Positions 1-11,821 of a stretch of 64,000 nucleotides of DNA are shown in pieces. The stretch's first letter is position 1. The number at the start of each line of letters is the position of its first letter. The notes beneath the pieces were generated by a model, which worked only from the letters and a program-made list of their open reading frames with translations, did not search any database and was not told where the DNA came from. This stretch comes from Cyclina sinensis (lineage: Eukaryota > Mollusca > Bivalvia > Venerida > Veneridae): assembly GCA_012932295.1 (NCBI GenBank), contig JAAONU010000018.1:3900206-3964205 (forward strand), read 5' to 3'. Made by a program: the position numbers and the translations under genes.

Positions 1-815
1 CATGATCAAAGTAGCATCATCCGTAATAGTATAAACATTACCAGCATGAATCATAAAATAAGGAGAAGATTTCTATAAGACTTTGTCTTCCATTCTCTTG
101 GAATATATATCATTGATTTGTGTGTATAATCATATTTGTTTATATCTCATTATTCTGGAAAAAAAATATGTTTAAACTAATCATAAAATACATCCTCATA
201 CATCATTTATAATAAGTATACATTTAGACAAAAGTTATTGCTAGAAAATCTGTATTCAATTTATTACAATATCGAAGTATTAACTAATTAATCATTTAAC
301 TCCAAACATTCTACTATAGAATACAATATTGTTTAAGGTATTTACCCAAAATAGTATTTTATCCTTTTTGGAATTCACTTTCTATAATTCCACAATTAAA
401 AGTTGTAAAACTAATGTTTTCACCTTATTCTGAATGTTAGATGTTGATTGTTCAAAACCAATATGTGCACTGTATTAATCTGTACTTGGAAAACAGACCA
501 TCAACCCCCCGCCCCCGCCCCACGCCAACCCCAAATATTTATCCATAAATTTTGGACAGTTTAGCAATACAAATATCTGATATTGCTGCACCTAGCAGTT
601 AATTGATCGAATTTCAGCCTGGTGATAATATCAATTTTTGTTATCTTAACTCCAGAGAAACTGGCAAAGTTATCATTTACTTATGAATAAACAACGGCAA
701 CCAAATTCTTGCCTGTTATCAAAACAATTCACTGACAAATTCATACCTCTACAAAGACTTCTTATGTGCAAGTAAAACAGGTACCGGTAGCTGTGAAAAC
801 GTATTTCTAAAACGA
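1..815. other. 3' flank, no gene seen
   Basis: AT-rich DNA with a C-rich tract near 504-535. No open frame with coding character and no transposon ends were recognised. Confidence 0.5.
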
Positions 816-838
816 GCCTGTCAGGATTCCTGACAGGC
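816..838. repeat. Perfect 11-bp-arm palindrome downstream of ankyrin-cGLR
   Basis: Arms GCCTGTCAGGA (816-826) and TCCTGACAGGC (828-838) are exact reverse complements with a single central base. On the minus strand it lies about 220 bp after the stop codon and is followed by a short T run, so in the transcript it could be a 3'UTR hairpin. It may also be the core of a small palindromic repeat. Confidence 0.7.
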
Positions 839-1059
839 CTTATTATGACTGTGTGGCTTCCACAAACATGATCTTGGTCTGTTAGGTTTTTAAGAAAATC
901 AAAAGATAATCAAAAATTCTAAATGTTTTAGATGAAATAAGGAATATATATCTGTCTCATTACAAATGTTCAAACCAAATGTTGACACGAACAGGAGTAA
1001 TTCTGATGGCCATACATGTCAGATGATGGAAAAGGAATGTGCAACCAATCCTGATATGA

Positions 1060-3909
1060 TTATTTTTCTAAGAGAGACCGAATTACTTTAATATATAATG
1101 CAGCTTTTCCTGCTTCATCCTCCATTACTCTAGAACCCAGTACATTATGTTTCAGGTTAAAGAATGATGGTACAAATTTTCTTTCAATACACTCCTCACA
1201 CCTCCTGAAGACCTCTAAAACTAAAGGAACATCTACTTCATACGATGGTTTTGTTACGTTCATAGTCTTGGCTGGTCCGTAAGCTAACTGTGTATTATCA
1301 CCTTCTATTGTCTCAGAAATAATTGGTTCATTGTATACGCTCTCTAATCCAGCATCCTTGGCTTTAGATTCAATTGCTGCCAAGAACATCATTTTCAGCA
1401 TGTAAGATGGCACAACTGATTCTGGTTCGTCGTAAATTTTGAAATCTTCATCAGAAGAAAGGCTGTCATTTTCGAATTTGTACGACGCCATGTCCTCTTC
1501 ATTCTCTCCGAAATTTATAAGCGGACAAAAGGTGGAACTAACTAATGCCTTACATGTTATATAACTATTTCTCACGTCTGGTCTTAATTTTCTGAAAATT
1601 GCTGTTTCCTCAAGTGCCTGCGAACATCTCCACAAGTCCACATCTGTTCCTGTTGTCATTTTTGGCACAATCAGACTAGGGAGTCTTAGAATATCAGGTG
1701 TCAAAATTGTCCTCTTCTTGTCAAATTGGTCTGGCCAGTTTTGCAGGACTATGGCTGGGACCAGGTCTGCACTAATGTCCAAATCTTTATATCTACACCC
1801 TCTCCAGCGCAAGGTCATTGCAGGATCCATAGTCGTCTCTTTGATGATCAGTCTAGGGTTCTTTGGAAATTCTGGACTAAATGCCACTTTAGTGAGAAGT
1901 TGAAAAAACCCATCATACATTCTGTAAACTGGCATTGTCGTTCCACCAGCAAAATTTATGAAGGGGTCAGTAACTTTTGACTTACTGATTTCCACATTTG
2001 CATAATCAGATACAGAGACCAATAATTGTTTCTCAACAGAGTCGGGTCTATTGTCCGAGCCTCTTGGTTTCCCCGGGAAATAGATTGGGAGGTAAACACC
2101 TTTCTGGATCTTCCTTTCAACTTCTTGAAAGACAGGCGTACAATGTTTACTAAACTCTTCAAGGGCAAAGATGTAGTCAAACTCATCTGGCTGCCGCGTT
2201 TTTGTACCCTCAGATGTACTCCCTGCGTGAATTAATTTACAATGAACCCTCCCGTCAATTTTTCCCATCTTGTCTGCTAAATTTTGTACGAGATGTTCCA
2301 TAGCTTGTTGAATTTCTATTGCCTCTTCGTCGTCACAGCCTCGGCCTATTCCTGGAGATTCAAGTATATTCATCATGTAAGTTTTCAGATCCGTTTCACC
2401 TTCTCCTCTTACAATCTCATTGTTTTCTATCATTCTTTTAACATCCTTTTCTGTAAGTAGCTGTCCACCACAACAAGAGAAGCGATAATGGTCATGTCCC
2501 TGTGTCTTTTGGGTGTTATTTTCACTGATTCCAGTTGTAAGCGCTGGGAGAACACTTCCAGCTTTTCGATAGATTGCAACATCTAAAGGTGTCTCTCCGA
2601 GAGCATCTTTCACATCACTTTTCGCACCATTTTTTAAAAGTAGATCAACTGATATTTCGCTATTTTCCCATGCCGCAAAGTGAAGCGGTGTGGAACCATT
2701 TGCATCTGTGTTATTCACATTTGCACCTGATTTTATGAGTGTCTCAACAATTTCACAGTCATATTTTGAAGTAGATTCGTGTAAGGGACTACAGCCGCAT
2801 ATATCTTTGGCATTAACATCCGCTTTATGTGAAATCAGCACTTTGGCAACCGCGTCATTTCCTGCATACGCGGCCTCGTGCAGTGGCGTTCGTTCCCATT
2901 CATCACGTGCATTCACATTCGCACCGTTATCCAGTAAAGTTTGTATGATTTCTTCACTTCTTTTTAGACAAGAGGCAACATGCAAAGCAGTTTTCCCGTG
3001 ATTATCCCCTTTATTAATGTCACAGCCACGTTCTAGTAATTTTTCTATAACATTTGCGGAAGTGTCTGTAGCCAAATGAAGCGCTGTTTGACCTTTCATG
3101 TTTATGACGTTTGCTGTCTCTGGTGCGGTAAGAAATTCCTCAAGTGTCTCTATGAAATTGTCTTCGTCGTCTGCAAGATACAAGCAGAAATAGTGTACGG
3201 GGCAGTTTCCTTGATAATCGTGCATGTTCAAGTTCCCCCCATTAGATACCAATACTTTAACCGCTGATTTTGAACACTGGCGTTTTGCACAGCAGTGAAG
3301 TGGTGTCATTCCAAAATGATTAGCAGCATTTACATCAGCTCCATTGGCGATTAAGTTTCGCATAATATTGACCATAGTTTCACTTCCGGACGACTCGCAA
3401 CTAGTATGTAAAGCAGAACAGCCGTCGCTATTTCTTAAATTCACGTCTGCTTCGTGTTCTAATAACAATAACACAATGCTTTCATCTTCTCTCATTACTG
3501 CACTTTGTAAAGGTGTGTTTCCTTCCGAATTCCTAGCATTAACGTCGCCACCAGCTTTAAGAAGTATCTTGGCAATGCTAACCTCTTGTGCACAGAGCAA
3601 CGGGTTTGAATCGATGATCGAATCGTCACCACTATCGTTAATTTTTGCTCCTTTTGAAACTAAAAGTTCTACAATCTCAGCATAACCTTTAAGCGTTGCC
3701 ACATATAAAGGCGTATAACCCAAATCATCCGTTAGATTAATGTCGCACTGTTCTGAATCAAGGCTCTGTTTCAGAAATCCCATGTCGCCTACAACTGCTG
3801 CCCTGTGTAAATCGCTGGCTTCAGCTGATATATTGTCCACTGTGGGCACAGATTTTAATAATTTTATTAATTCAGATGTCTTCGTTTCTTTTCCGGTGTT
3901 GTCAGTCAT
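1060..3909 (-). CDS. Ankyrin-repeat cGAS-like receptor (Mab-21 nucleotidyltransferase), intronless
   Basis: A 949-residue protein from one uninterrupted reading frame. Residues about 30-450 hold roughly 12 ankyrin repeats (recurring TPLHxAA, ALHxA and ADVNAxD motifs). Residues about 470-545 are a linker. Residues about 550-949 match the Mab-21/cGAS fold. The catalytic signature is complete: GS at 563-564 (GSTSEG), E576 and D578 in DEFDYIF, and a third acid D715 in DISADLVPAI. The C-terminal helical part ends KAALYIKVIRSLLEK. No vertebrate-cGAS-type zinc thumb is evident. Family members make cyclic or linear dinucleotide second messengers after sensing nucleic acid; that this one does so is inference. 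Ankyrin repeats usually bind proteins, so they may recruit a partner or sense a ligand. The ATG at 3907-3909 has a good context (A at -3) and is preceded by stops. There is no signal peptide or membrane segment, so it is probably cytosolic. An inactive Mab-21-like protein is less likely because the triad is intact. Confidence 0.9.
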   Translation of the reverse strand: MTDNTGKETKTSELIKLLKSVPTVDNISAEASDLHRAAVVGDMGFLKQSLDSEQCDINLTDDLGYTPLYVATLKGYAEIVELLVSKGAKINDSGDDSIIDSNPLLCAQEVSIAKILLKAGGDVNARNSEGNTPLQSAVMREDESIVLLLLEHEADVNLRNSDGCSALHTSCESSGSETMVNIMRNLIANGADVNAANHFGMTPLHCCAKRQCSKSAVKVLVSNGGNLNMHDYQGNCPVHYFCLYLADDEDNFIETLEEFLTAPETANVINMKGQTALHLATDTSANVIEKLLERGCDINKGDNHGKTALHVASCLKRSEEIIQTLLDNGANVNARDEWERTPLHEAAYAGNDAVAKVLISHKADVNAKDICGCSPLHESTSKYDCEIVETLIKSGANVNNTDANGSTPLHFAAWENSEISVDLLLKNGAKSDVKDALGETPLDVAIYRKAGSVLPALTTGISENNTQKTQGHDHYRFSCCGGQLLTEKDVKRMIENNEIVRGEGETDLKTYMMNILESPGIGRGCDDEEAIEIQQAMEHLVQNLADKMGKIDGRVHCKLIHAGSTSEGTKTRQPDEFDYIFALEEFSKHCTPVFQEVERKIQKGVYLPIYFPGKPRGSDNRPDSVEKQLLVSVSDYANVEISKSKVTDPFINFAGGTTMPVYRMYDGFFQLLTKVAFSPEFPKNPRLIIKETTMDPAMTLRWRGCRYKDLDISADLVPAIVLQNWPDQFDKKRTILTPDILRLPSLIVPKMTTGTDVDLWRCSQALEETAIFRKLRPDVRNSYITCKALVSSTFCPLINFGENEEDMASYKFENDSLSSDEDFKIYDEPESVVPSYMLKMMFLAAIESKAKDAGLESVYNEPIISETIEGDNTQLAYGPAKTMNVTKPSYEVDVPLVLEVFRRCEECIERKFVPSFFNLKHNVLGSRVMEDEAGKAALYIKVIRSLLEK

Positions 3910-3979
3910 GTTTATTCTTTCTTTCTTTTTTTGCCTAACTACAACACTGTCAACAATGTGTATCGATACCCGTTAAAAG

Positions 3980-3995
3980 CACGTGTAGTATATAA
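3980..3995 (-). promoter_or_regulatory. Possible core promoter of the ankyrin-cGLR gene
   Basis: Read on the minus strand, a TTATATA-like TATA sequence (3989-3995) and a CACGTG E-box (3980-3985) lie about 70-85 bp upstream of the start codon. Spacing suits a short 5' leader. Both motifs are short and could be chance in AT-rich DNA. Confidence 0.3.
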
Positions 3996-4711
3996 GTAAA
4001 TATTCCCAATATATCTCGTTTCAATATTTCCAATGTAAAGCTTAATCTTGATGTTCAGTCGAAAATTTATATGAAATTCATGAAGCGTGACATATTGTAA
4101 CAGAAGAGCATATGATACCTGTCACATGATCTAATCAAAGCACTGAAATACTGCAAAACTTCTCGCATAGTGCTGGGTTTATGTTTTCAAGTAATGGATA
4201 CATGCATGTAATGTAATACCTTTATCCGAGAGAAATTATCTCTGTGCAACTGGAGCTAGTCTCATTAAGCTGAATATGATAAAAATCTTTTTTTTTTACC
4301 TGCCTTGCCATAAATTATAGCCAACTTCACTGGAAATTTTTTTGTACATAATTACTGAACACTGTAATCAATACTGACCATCACTGATCTTGATCATTTT
4401 CAACACTTATTTATCAAATTTAGTATTTACAATTCCACTTATTTTTCTAAAACCCTGTGGTACTCCAACTATATTGTTCTAGAAAAGTACTAGAGTACTA
4501 TTATACCAACCATGATTTATGCATACTGACCAATATTGTAAGTTCTGTTGGTAGTTTACTGGTAACATTTGCAGTCTAGTACATGTTCTTTCCAATAATT
4601 TTGGGAAGCTAAACTGACTCTGATATGAATACAACTGTAAAAAGGGGGTAAAACTGACAATTAGTTTACCACAAACACAAGAAAGCAATACTTGTTAACA
4701 TTATCTTTAAA
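3996..4711. other. 5' flank of ankyrin-cGLR, no feature seen
   Basis: AT-rich sequence between the possible promoter and the first transposable element. Short open frames here have no coding character. Confidence 0.4.
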
Positions 4712-6480
4712 AACTAGAGCTATCACTAAATGTGATTAATACCCCCAAAACACCGCTACAGAACAGAGGAAGTTATCAATTTAGTTACAGCATACTTTGT
4801 AACAAAATTGAAAAAGAGTTATGGTTGTGGTTCTTGTACATTGCATTTCCTCTCATTGCACTTGACCATTGTATGAAGTTGCACTGAATTCCAAACAAAA
4901 TTAATTTTCAAGTTATTCTCCAGACAAACAAAACTAACAAAGGGCAATAACTGTGCAAACAGTGAAGACAGAGTTATAGCTCTTGTACATTGCACATCCA
5001 CTCAATGTGCTTGACCATTGTATGAAGTTGCATTGAATTCCAAACACAAGTTTCAAAATTATATTCTGGCAAAGGAAATCCAAGGAAAAGCAATAACTCT
5101 GCAAATAGTGAAGATGGAGTTATAGCTCTTATACAATGCATTTTGTCTCATTCTGCTTGATCACTGTAGTTGCACTGAATTCCAACCAGTAGTTTTCAAG
5201 TTATGCTCCAAATAAAGAAAACAAACTAAGGGTGATAACCCTGCAAATAGAGAAGATGGCGTTATGATTCTTGGACACTGCACTTCCTCTCATTGTGCTT
5301 GACCACTGTATGATGTTGCATTGAATTCCAACCAATTGTTTTCAAGTTATCCTCCATACAAAGGAAAACGAACAAAGGGCAATAACTCTGCAAATAGTGA
5401 ACACAGAGTTATGATTCTTGGACACTGTGCTTCCTCTCATTGTGCTTGACAATTGTATGAAGTTGCACTGAATTCCAACCTGTAGTTTTCAAGCTATGCT
5501 CCGAATAAAGAAAACCAATAAAGGGCAATCACTCTGCAAATAGAGAATTTGGAGTTATGATTCTTGAAAAATGCACTTCCTCTCATTGTGCTTGACCATT
5601 GTATGAAGTTGCATTGAATTCCAACCAGTCGTTTTCAAATTTTGCTCCCTACAAAGGAAAACCAACAAAGGGCAATAACTCTGAATATAATAAAGACGGA
5701 GTTATGTTTCTTGGACACTGCACTTCCTCTCATTGTGCTTTACCATTGTATGTAGTTGCATTGAATTCCAACCAGTAGTTTTCAAGTTATGCTTTGGACA
5801 AAAAAAAAAAAAACATTAAAGGGCAATAACTCTAAAAATAGTGAAGATGGAGTTATGATTCTTGGACATTGCACTTCCTCTCATTGTGATTGACCACAGT
5901 GTATAGTTGCAATGAATTCCAACCAGTAGTTTTCAAGTTTTGCTCCATACAAAAGAAAACCAACAAAAGGCAATAACTCTTAAAATAGTGAAGATTGGGT
6001 TATGATTCTTGGACACTGCACTTCCTCTCATTGTGCTTGACCATTGTATGAAGTTGCACTGAATTCCAACCAGTAGTTTTCAAGTTATGCTCCGGACAAA
6101 GAAAACCAATAAAGGGCAATAACTCTGAAAGCAGTGAAAATGGAGTTATGATTCTTGGACACTGCACTTCCTCTCATTGTGCTTGACCATTGTATGAAGT
6201 TGCATTGAATTCCAACCAGTAGTTTTTAAGTTATGCTCCTGACAAGGAAAACCAATAAAGGGAAATAACTCTATAAATAGTGCAGATGGAGTTATGATTC
6301 TTGGACACTGCACTTCCTCTCATTGTGCTTGACCATTGTATGAAGTTGCATTGAATTCCAACCTGTAGTTTTCAAGTTATGCTCCGGACAAGGTACACCC
6401 GACCTACTGCCTGACCGACCGACCGCCCGACCAACCACCGGCTGACTCCTATATACCCCCCAAACCTCGTTTTGGGGGTA
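4712..6480 (+). mobile_element. HINE-like element, family 1 (about 146-bp internal repeats, about 11 units)
   Basis: Starts AACTAGAG followed by a small hairpin (TATCAC/GTGATTA) and the subterminal motif ATACCCCCAAAAC. The 3' end repeats that motif inverted (GTTTTGGGGGTATA) as a hairpin with ATACCCCC, and is followed by TAAAA. The interior is an array of about 11 units of about 146 bp, marked by 'cttcctctcattgtgcttg' and 'aagggcaataactct'. No protein is encoded. A reverse-orientation copy with about 3 units lies at 45445-46033. Confidence 0.8.
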
Positions 6481-6790
6481 TAAAAACATAAAACTATCAA
6501 AACCAAGAATTCCCTAGAAATGTGTCCATGGGACACATTGGCTCCACCATGTATCATAAGCAGATGATAAAAATTAAAGAGGCAGGTGGAATGTCAATAG
6601 CAGTATAATTGTTACATTTATTTAATGAACAGCGTGCTACAAAACACAACCCTATATATATATGAAAACATTTTGGTTGTTATCAGAAATTTAGTATATA
6701 AAGGTCAAAACTCTGACAGATTTGGAGGTGTACTGCCCAATTTTGCAAGTAACCTGTAGTTTCATAAGATACATACACATGCAAAATATG
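6481..6790. other. Spacer between two elements
   Basis: No gene, repeat array or transposon end was recognised. Confidence 0.4.
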
Positions 6791-8446
6791 AAACAAGAGG
6801 GCCATGATGGCCCTGGATCGCTCACCTGAGTACTTTGGCTGTAGGTTTGCTGTTGAGCAGTATTTCATTTTTTAATTGAAAATATATAAGTGCCTACAAA
6901 CCAAATATGTAAAATATCAGTCAATAAATAAAGTCTCTATGACAGAAAGTATAAATATCTATTATAAGCTATGGTGACCTTGACCCTGACCCAGTGACCT
7001 CAAATGCTACCCATGGGTAGAGGTCCATGAAAGGAACCTATATACTGAATATCAAAGATATTGGTCTATAAATGAAGGCTCTATGAGGTACAGTAGATAA
7101 ATCTATTTTTAGCCTCCGTGACCTTTAACCTAATCTAATAATTTGAAAAAGCTTGATAAAGCTTGCTTCATGCCAAATTTTAAAATTCTAGGCCTTGTGG
7201 TTTCAGACAAGAAGATTTTTTAAGATTTTCTTCTACATTGCTATTTAAAACTTGTGACCCCTCGGGTGGGGCCAATAGTGACCCGAGGGACATTTTTCTA
7301 ATAAACTTGGTAGAGGTCCACTAGACAATGCTGCATACCAAATATCTTAACTCTAGGCCTTGTGGTTTCTGACAAGAAGATTTTTCAAGTTTTTCCTAAA
7401 TAATTCTATGTAAAACATGTGACCCCTAGGGCAGGGCCTATTTTGACCAAGGGGCCATGATTTGAACACACTTGATAGAGGTCCATTAGATAATGCTGCA
7501 CACCAAATATCTTAACTCTAGGCCTTGTTGTTGATGACAAGAAGCTTTTTTTAAAGTTTTTCCTATATAACTCTCTGTAAAACATGTGACCCCTGGGGTG
7601 GGCCATTTTTGACTTAGGGTCCATGACTTGAACAAACTTGGTAGAGGTCCTCTAGACAAAGCTACATACAAAATACCTTAACTCTAAGCCTTATGGTTTC
7701 TTATGTGAAGATTTTTAAAACCTTTTCCTATATAACTCTATGTAAACAAGTGCCCCCCAGGGCTGGGCCTATTTTGACCCAGTGGCTATGATTTGAACAA
7801 ACTTAGTAGAGGTCCACTAGACAATGCTACACACCAAATATCTAAGCTCTATGCCTTACAGTTTCTGACAAGAAGATTTTAAAAGTTTTTCCTATATAAC
7901 TCTATGTAAAACAAGTGACCCCTGAGGTGGGGCCATTTTTGACCCAGAGGCCATGATTTGAACAAATTTGTAGAGGTCCACTAGACAATGCTACCCACCT
8001 AATATCTAAGCTCTATGCCTTACAGTTTCTGACAAGAAGATTTTTAAAATTTTCCTATATAAGTCTATGTAAAATCCAGAAACCCCTGGGGTGGGGCCAA
8101 TTTTGACCCCAGGGAAATAATTTGAACAATTTTTGTAGAGTTCCATTAGAGGGTGCCAAATGCCAAATATCTAAGCTTTAGGCCTTGTGGTTTCAGACAA
8201 GAAGATTTTTAAAGTTTTTCCTTTAGGTTGCAATGGCAACCAGAGTTCTGCATGGAATTGATTTCTTTGAATAACTTTTGGAATAGCTTCATGCAAGGAA
8301 CATCCATGGCAAGTTTCATTAACTTTGGCCCAGTGGTTTAGGAGGAGATGTTGTTTAAAGCAAAAGTTGACGACGCACTGACGCACAACAGACACAGGGC
8401 GATCCTAAAAGCTCACCATGAGCACAAAAAGCTCAGGTGAGCTAAA
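6791..8446 (+). mobile_element. HINE-like element, family 2 (about 165-bp internal repeats, about 6 units)
   Basis: 5' end AACAAGAGGG with hairpin GGGCCATGATGGCCC and subterminal GCTCACCTGAG. The 3' end is a hairpin AAGCTCACC...GGTGAGCT followed by an A-run. The interior repeats a unit of about 165 bp carrying 'gtagaggtccactagacaa' and 'gacaagaagatttttaaag'. Other family members start at about 11822 and 24588. Open frames inside it are repeat artefacts. Confidence 0.8.
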
Positions 8447-8503
8447 AAATCTAAGCATTTTTCTTTAAATGTGCAGAAATTTCATTTTAGTAGAAAATAA
8501 GTC

Positions 8504-9680
8504 AACAAGAGCACCGCTAGGCGGAGCATTATATGCCCAAAGGGTGTTTTTTCTAAGTATGATGCATTTGTGATATAAGGGACAAAATCTTAGGCTTTGA
8601 AATTAAATGATTTGCTTAAAATTTTGAATTTTTTTACATTTGACCTACGGACCCCAAAATCAGTATGTGTCATTCACTCAATGTGAGCAACCATAACATG
8701 TATTTTGAAGTCTCTAAGACAAATAGTTATCAAGTAACAGAGTGTAAATGATTCTAAACATTTAGGTCAATATGACCTTGACCTTTGACACACCGACCCC
8801 AAAATGTAAAGGATCATCCACTCAGTGTGTGCAATTATGATGTAAAGTTTGAAGTCTCTATAACAAATGATTGTCAAGTTACATGGCGGAAATGTTTTTC
8901 AATGTTAAGGTCTTATGACCTTGACCTTTTACCTAACTGACCCCAAAATCAATAGGCTTACTCACTCAATGTGTGCAACCATTTTATGAATTCTGAAGTC
9001 TCTAAGACAAATGGTCGTCTAGTAACAGAGTGTAAATGATTCTAAACATTTAGGTCACTATGATCTTGACCTCTGACACACTGACCCCAAAAATGTATAG
9101 GAGTCATCCACTCAATGTTTGCAATTATGATGTAAAGTTTGAAGTTTCTACAACAAATGACTGTCAAGTTGCATGACAGAAATGTTTTTTCAATGTTAAG
9201 GTCTATGTGTCCTTGACCTTTTACCTACTGATCCCAAAATAAATAGGGGTCATTCATTCAATGTGTGCAACCATTATATAATTTTGAAATCTATATGACA
9301 AATTGCTGTCGAGTTACAGTGTAAATGATTTTTAACATTTAAGTCACTGTGACCTTGACCTTTGACACACTAACCCCAAAATGTATAGGGGTCATCCACT
9401 CAGTGTGTGCAATCAAGATATAAAGTTTAAGTCTCTATAACAAACGACTGTCAAGATACATGGTGAAAATGGTTTTCAATGTTAAGGTCTATGTGACCTT
9501 GACCTTTGAGCTACTGATTCCAAAATCAATTGGGGTCATTCATTCAATGTGGGCAATTATCATATCAAGGTAACAGAATGTAGGCCAAAGAGTACTCAAG
9601 TCATCCTCCATAAACCGATAGCTAACGGATTGACGGACGGACGCCCTGGACCATAACACAATATGCCCCCTTCGGGCATA
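8504..9680 (+). mobile_element. HINE-like element, family 3 (about 143-bp internal repeats, about 7 units)
   Basis: 5' end AACAAGAGCA with hairpin CCGCTAGGCGG and subterminal ATATGCCC. The 3' end is a hairpin (ATATGCCCCCTTCGGGCATA) followed by TAAAA. The interior has about 7 units marked by 'gaccttgacctttgacacac', 'gaccccaaaat' and 'tcactcaatgtg'. Non-coding. Confidence 0.8.
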
Positions 9681-10420
9681 TAAAAAGGGGCGTAATGGAA
9701 GGAACCATATGTAGACACATTTACATGCAAATATGAATGAAATATGTGCAAGCATTTTCATTTCAATGTGTGGAAATGGAATATGGAGATTAAAAAGCCC
9801 ATGCATGACCCAGATGACCTATGCACTGGTATGTTGCATCATGATGACAATTGTGTGATGCTAATGCCTCTATTATTACTTATAGAAATGAAAACTGGAT
9901 GAACATGAAACCATAACCTTTTCTTGAAGCACACAGAGGATTAACCCTGTAAATGGCAGTCAGAGTTATGTATCTTGTGTCATTACCTACACACAAATGA
10001 GTGTCAACTGTCATGCAACTGCTACAAAAGTAGTTGCAAAAAGTGAGAAATTTCCTACTACCAAAAAAAGATGAACTGATGGACAGATGTTTTAATTATA
10101 AGCTAAATGCATCAAAAGAGGAAATTCTCTGAAAGGAGAAAATATATTAGATACTGGAAGTACCAACTACAGTGGGATTCTCTACATTGTCTTCTTCTGG
10201 CACTGCTTTCTACATCATTTCTAAAGGAACAGATGTAACATGATGTCATCATTGTTCACAAGAAATTACTTATATTCATGTCTACAAACCCAGCAAAAAG
10301 CAAAGACTGTCATCTATATGTACAAACATACTGTCATTACTTCTGGATTATCTCTTTATTTCTGACTAGAAAGAATTTCACTCCCTGTCCAGTGTCCATA
10401 AAACAAGACATGCCCACAGG
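9681..10420. other. Spacer, no feature seen
   Basis: No gene or clear repeat structure. Short open frames lack coding character. Confidence 0.35.
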
Positions 10421-10739
10421 CAGAATGTCGATCCCACTCGCCTTAATTCAAAGCTGAACCTATTAGCTTCAGATCAAGGAGAAAGATGTATACAGCACAT
10501 CCTCTTTATACTCAAGGCAAAATCTTGACATTGCATCATCTTAAGTGACCTTGACCTCTGACCTGGTTCATGTGCATGACACGAAGTCTCATGATTAACA
10601 TTTGTGCCTAAAAAAACTCAATTCATGTTATTTGAACATTTTGATATTTTTATTTGATCTTTGACCTCTTGTGACCTTGACCTTCATTTTACGCAAGACA
10701 ACTCGACTCACTATGGAGAACATTTGTTATAACTTATAT

Positions 10740-11204
10740 AACAAGAAATCGGTAGAACCGATGGATGCTCCCCGAATAAATGCCAATTCCAAAAGGGCTA
10801 TTGTTTAATATGTATTTTTTTTTAAGTATGAAAAATAACAAAGGGCAATAACTCCTAAATTATGCAAAATAGAGTTATGGTTCTTGCACGCTGCACTTCT
10901 CCTCATAGAGATCTATCTACCAATAAAGTTTCATGTTAATATCTCTTATACTTTGTGAGATATGCCCCGAACAAAAAATAAGTATGAGAAATTTCAAAAG
11001 GCAATAACTCAAAAATTAATAAAGCAAGAGTTATGGTCCTTGTGCATTGCACTGCTCCTTAATGAGATCTAACTACCTATGAAGTTTGGTCTTGATATCT
11101 CCCATAGTTTTTGTTATTCTCCGGACAAAATTATGATGGACGGAGGGACGGACGAACGAACAGACGGACAATATGGCAACTATATGCCTCCCCTTCGGTG
11201 AGCA
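10740..11204 (+). mobile_element. Nested HINE-like element, family 5
   Basis: 5' end AACAAGAAAT with hairpin ATCGGTAGAACCGAT and subterminal GATGCTCCCCGAA. 3' hairpin ATGCCTCCCCTTCGGTGAGCA followed by TAAAA. Two units of about 145 bp ('caaaaggcaataactc', 'gagttatggt'). It interrupts family 4 sequence; the uninterrupted equivalent is at about 17095-17110, so the insertion made no visible target duplication. Confidence 0.75.
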
Positions 11205-11821
11205 TAAAAATCCATCCAAGTATAAAGAAATATACTCACAAATGAATGTTTTAATTTGTTATTTGACCTTTGACCATGAAGTAAGACCTTGACCTTTACC
11301 ACAGACACTGAATTTTTCGCGCGACACTCTGCCACACTATGGAGAACATTTGTCCCATGTTATATTAAAACCCCGCCACGCATGTAGAAGTTATGCTCCG
11401 GACACGGGTACTGAGCTGACCTTCCAAATGCGACCTTGACCTTTGACCGGCGGACCTGGGTTTTGCGTGTGACACACCATCCCATCATGGTGAACGTTTG
11501 TATCAAATATTTTGTAATCCTTCAAAGAATGAGCAAGATTTAGACCAGACCAATCTAGACAGACATACGGACTAATGGACGCACATACACCAAACCACAA
11601 AAAGTGAAAAGCAGCGACTAAGTTGACCTCACCACAAGGGGGCTCAACTACTTCAAAATCCTCTGACCACTAAGCATAATACTTTAAAGCATAAGCAAGA
11701 TACAGCGCCAACAAACAAATTTTAATATTTTTATTTGACCTTTGACCTCTTGTGACCTTGGCCTTCATTTTGCACGAGACAACTCAACTCAACATGGAGA
11801 ACATTTGTGCTACGTTACATT

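Noticed and set aside
1718..3685. Plus-strand and alternative-frame open frames within the first 4 kb
   Set aside because: They are antisense or shifted shadows of the ankyrin-cGLR gene.
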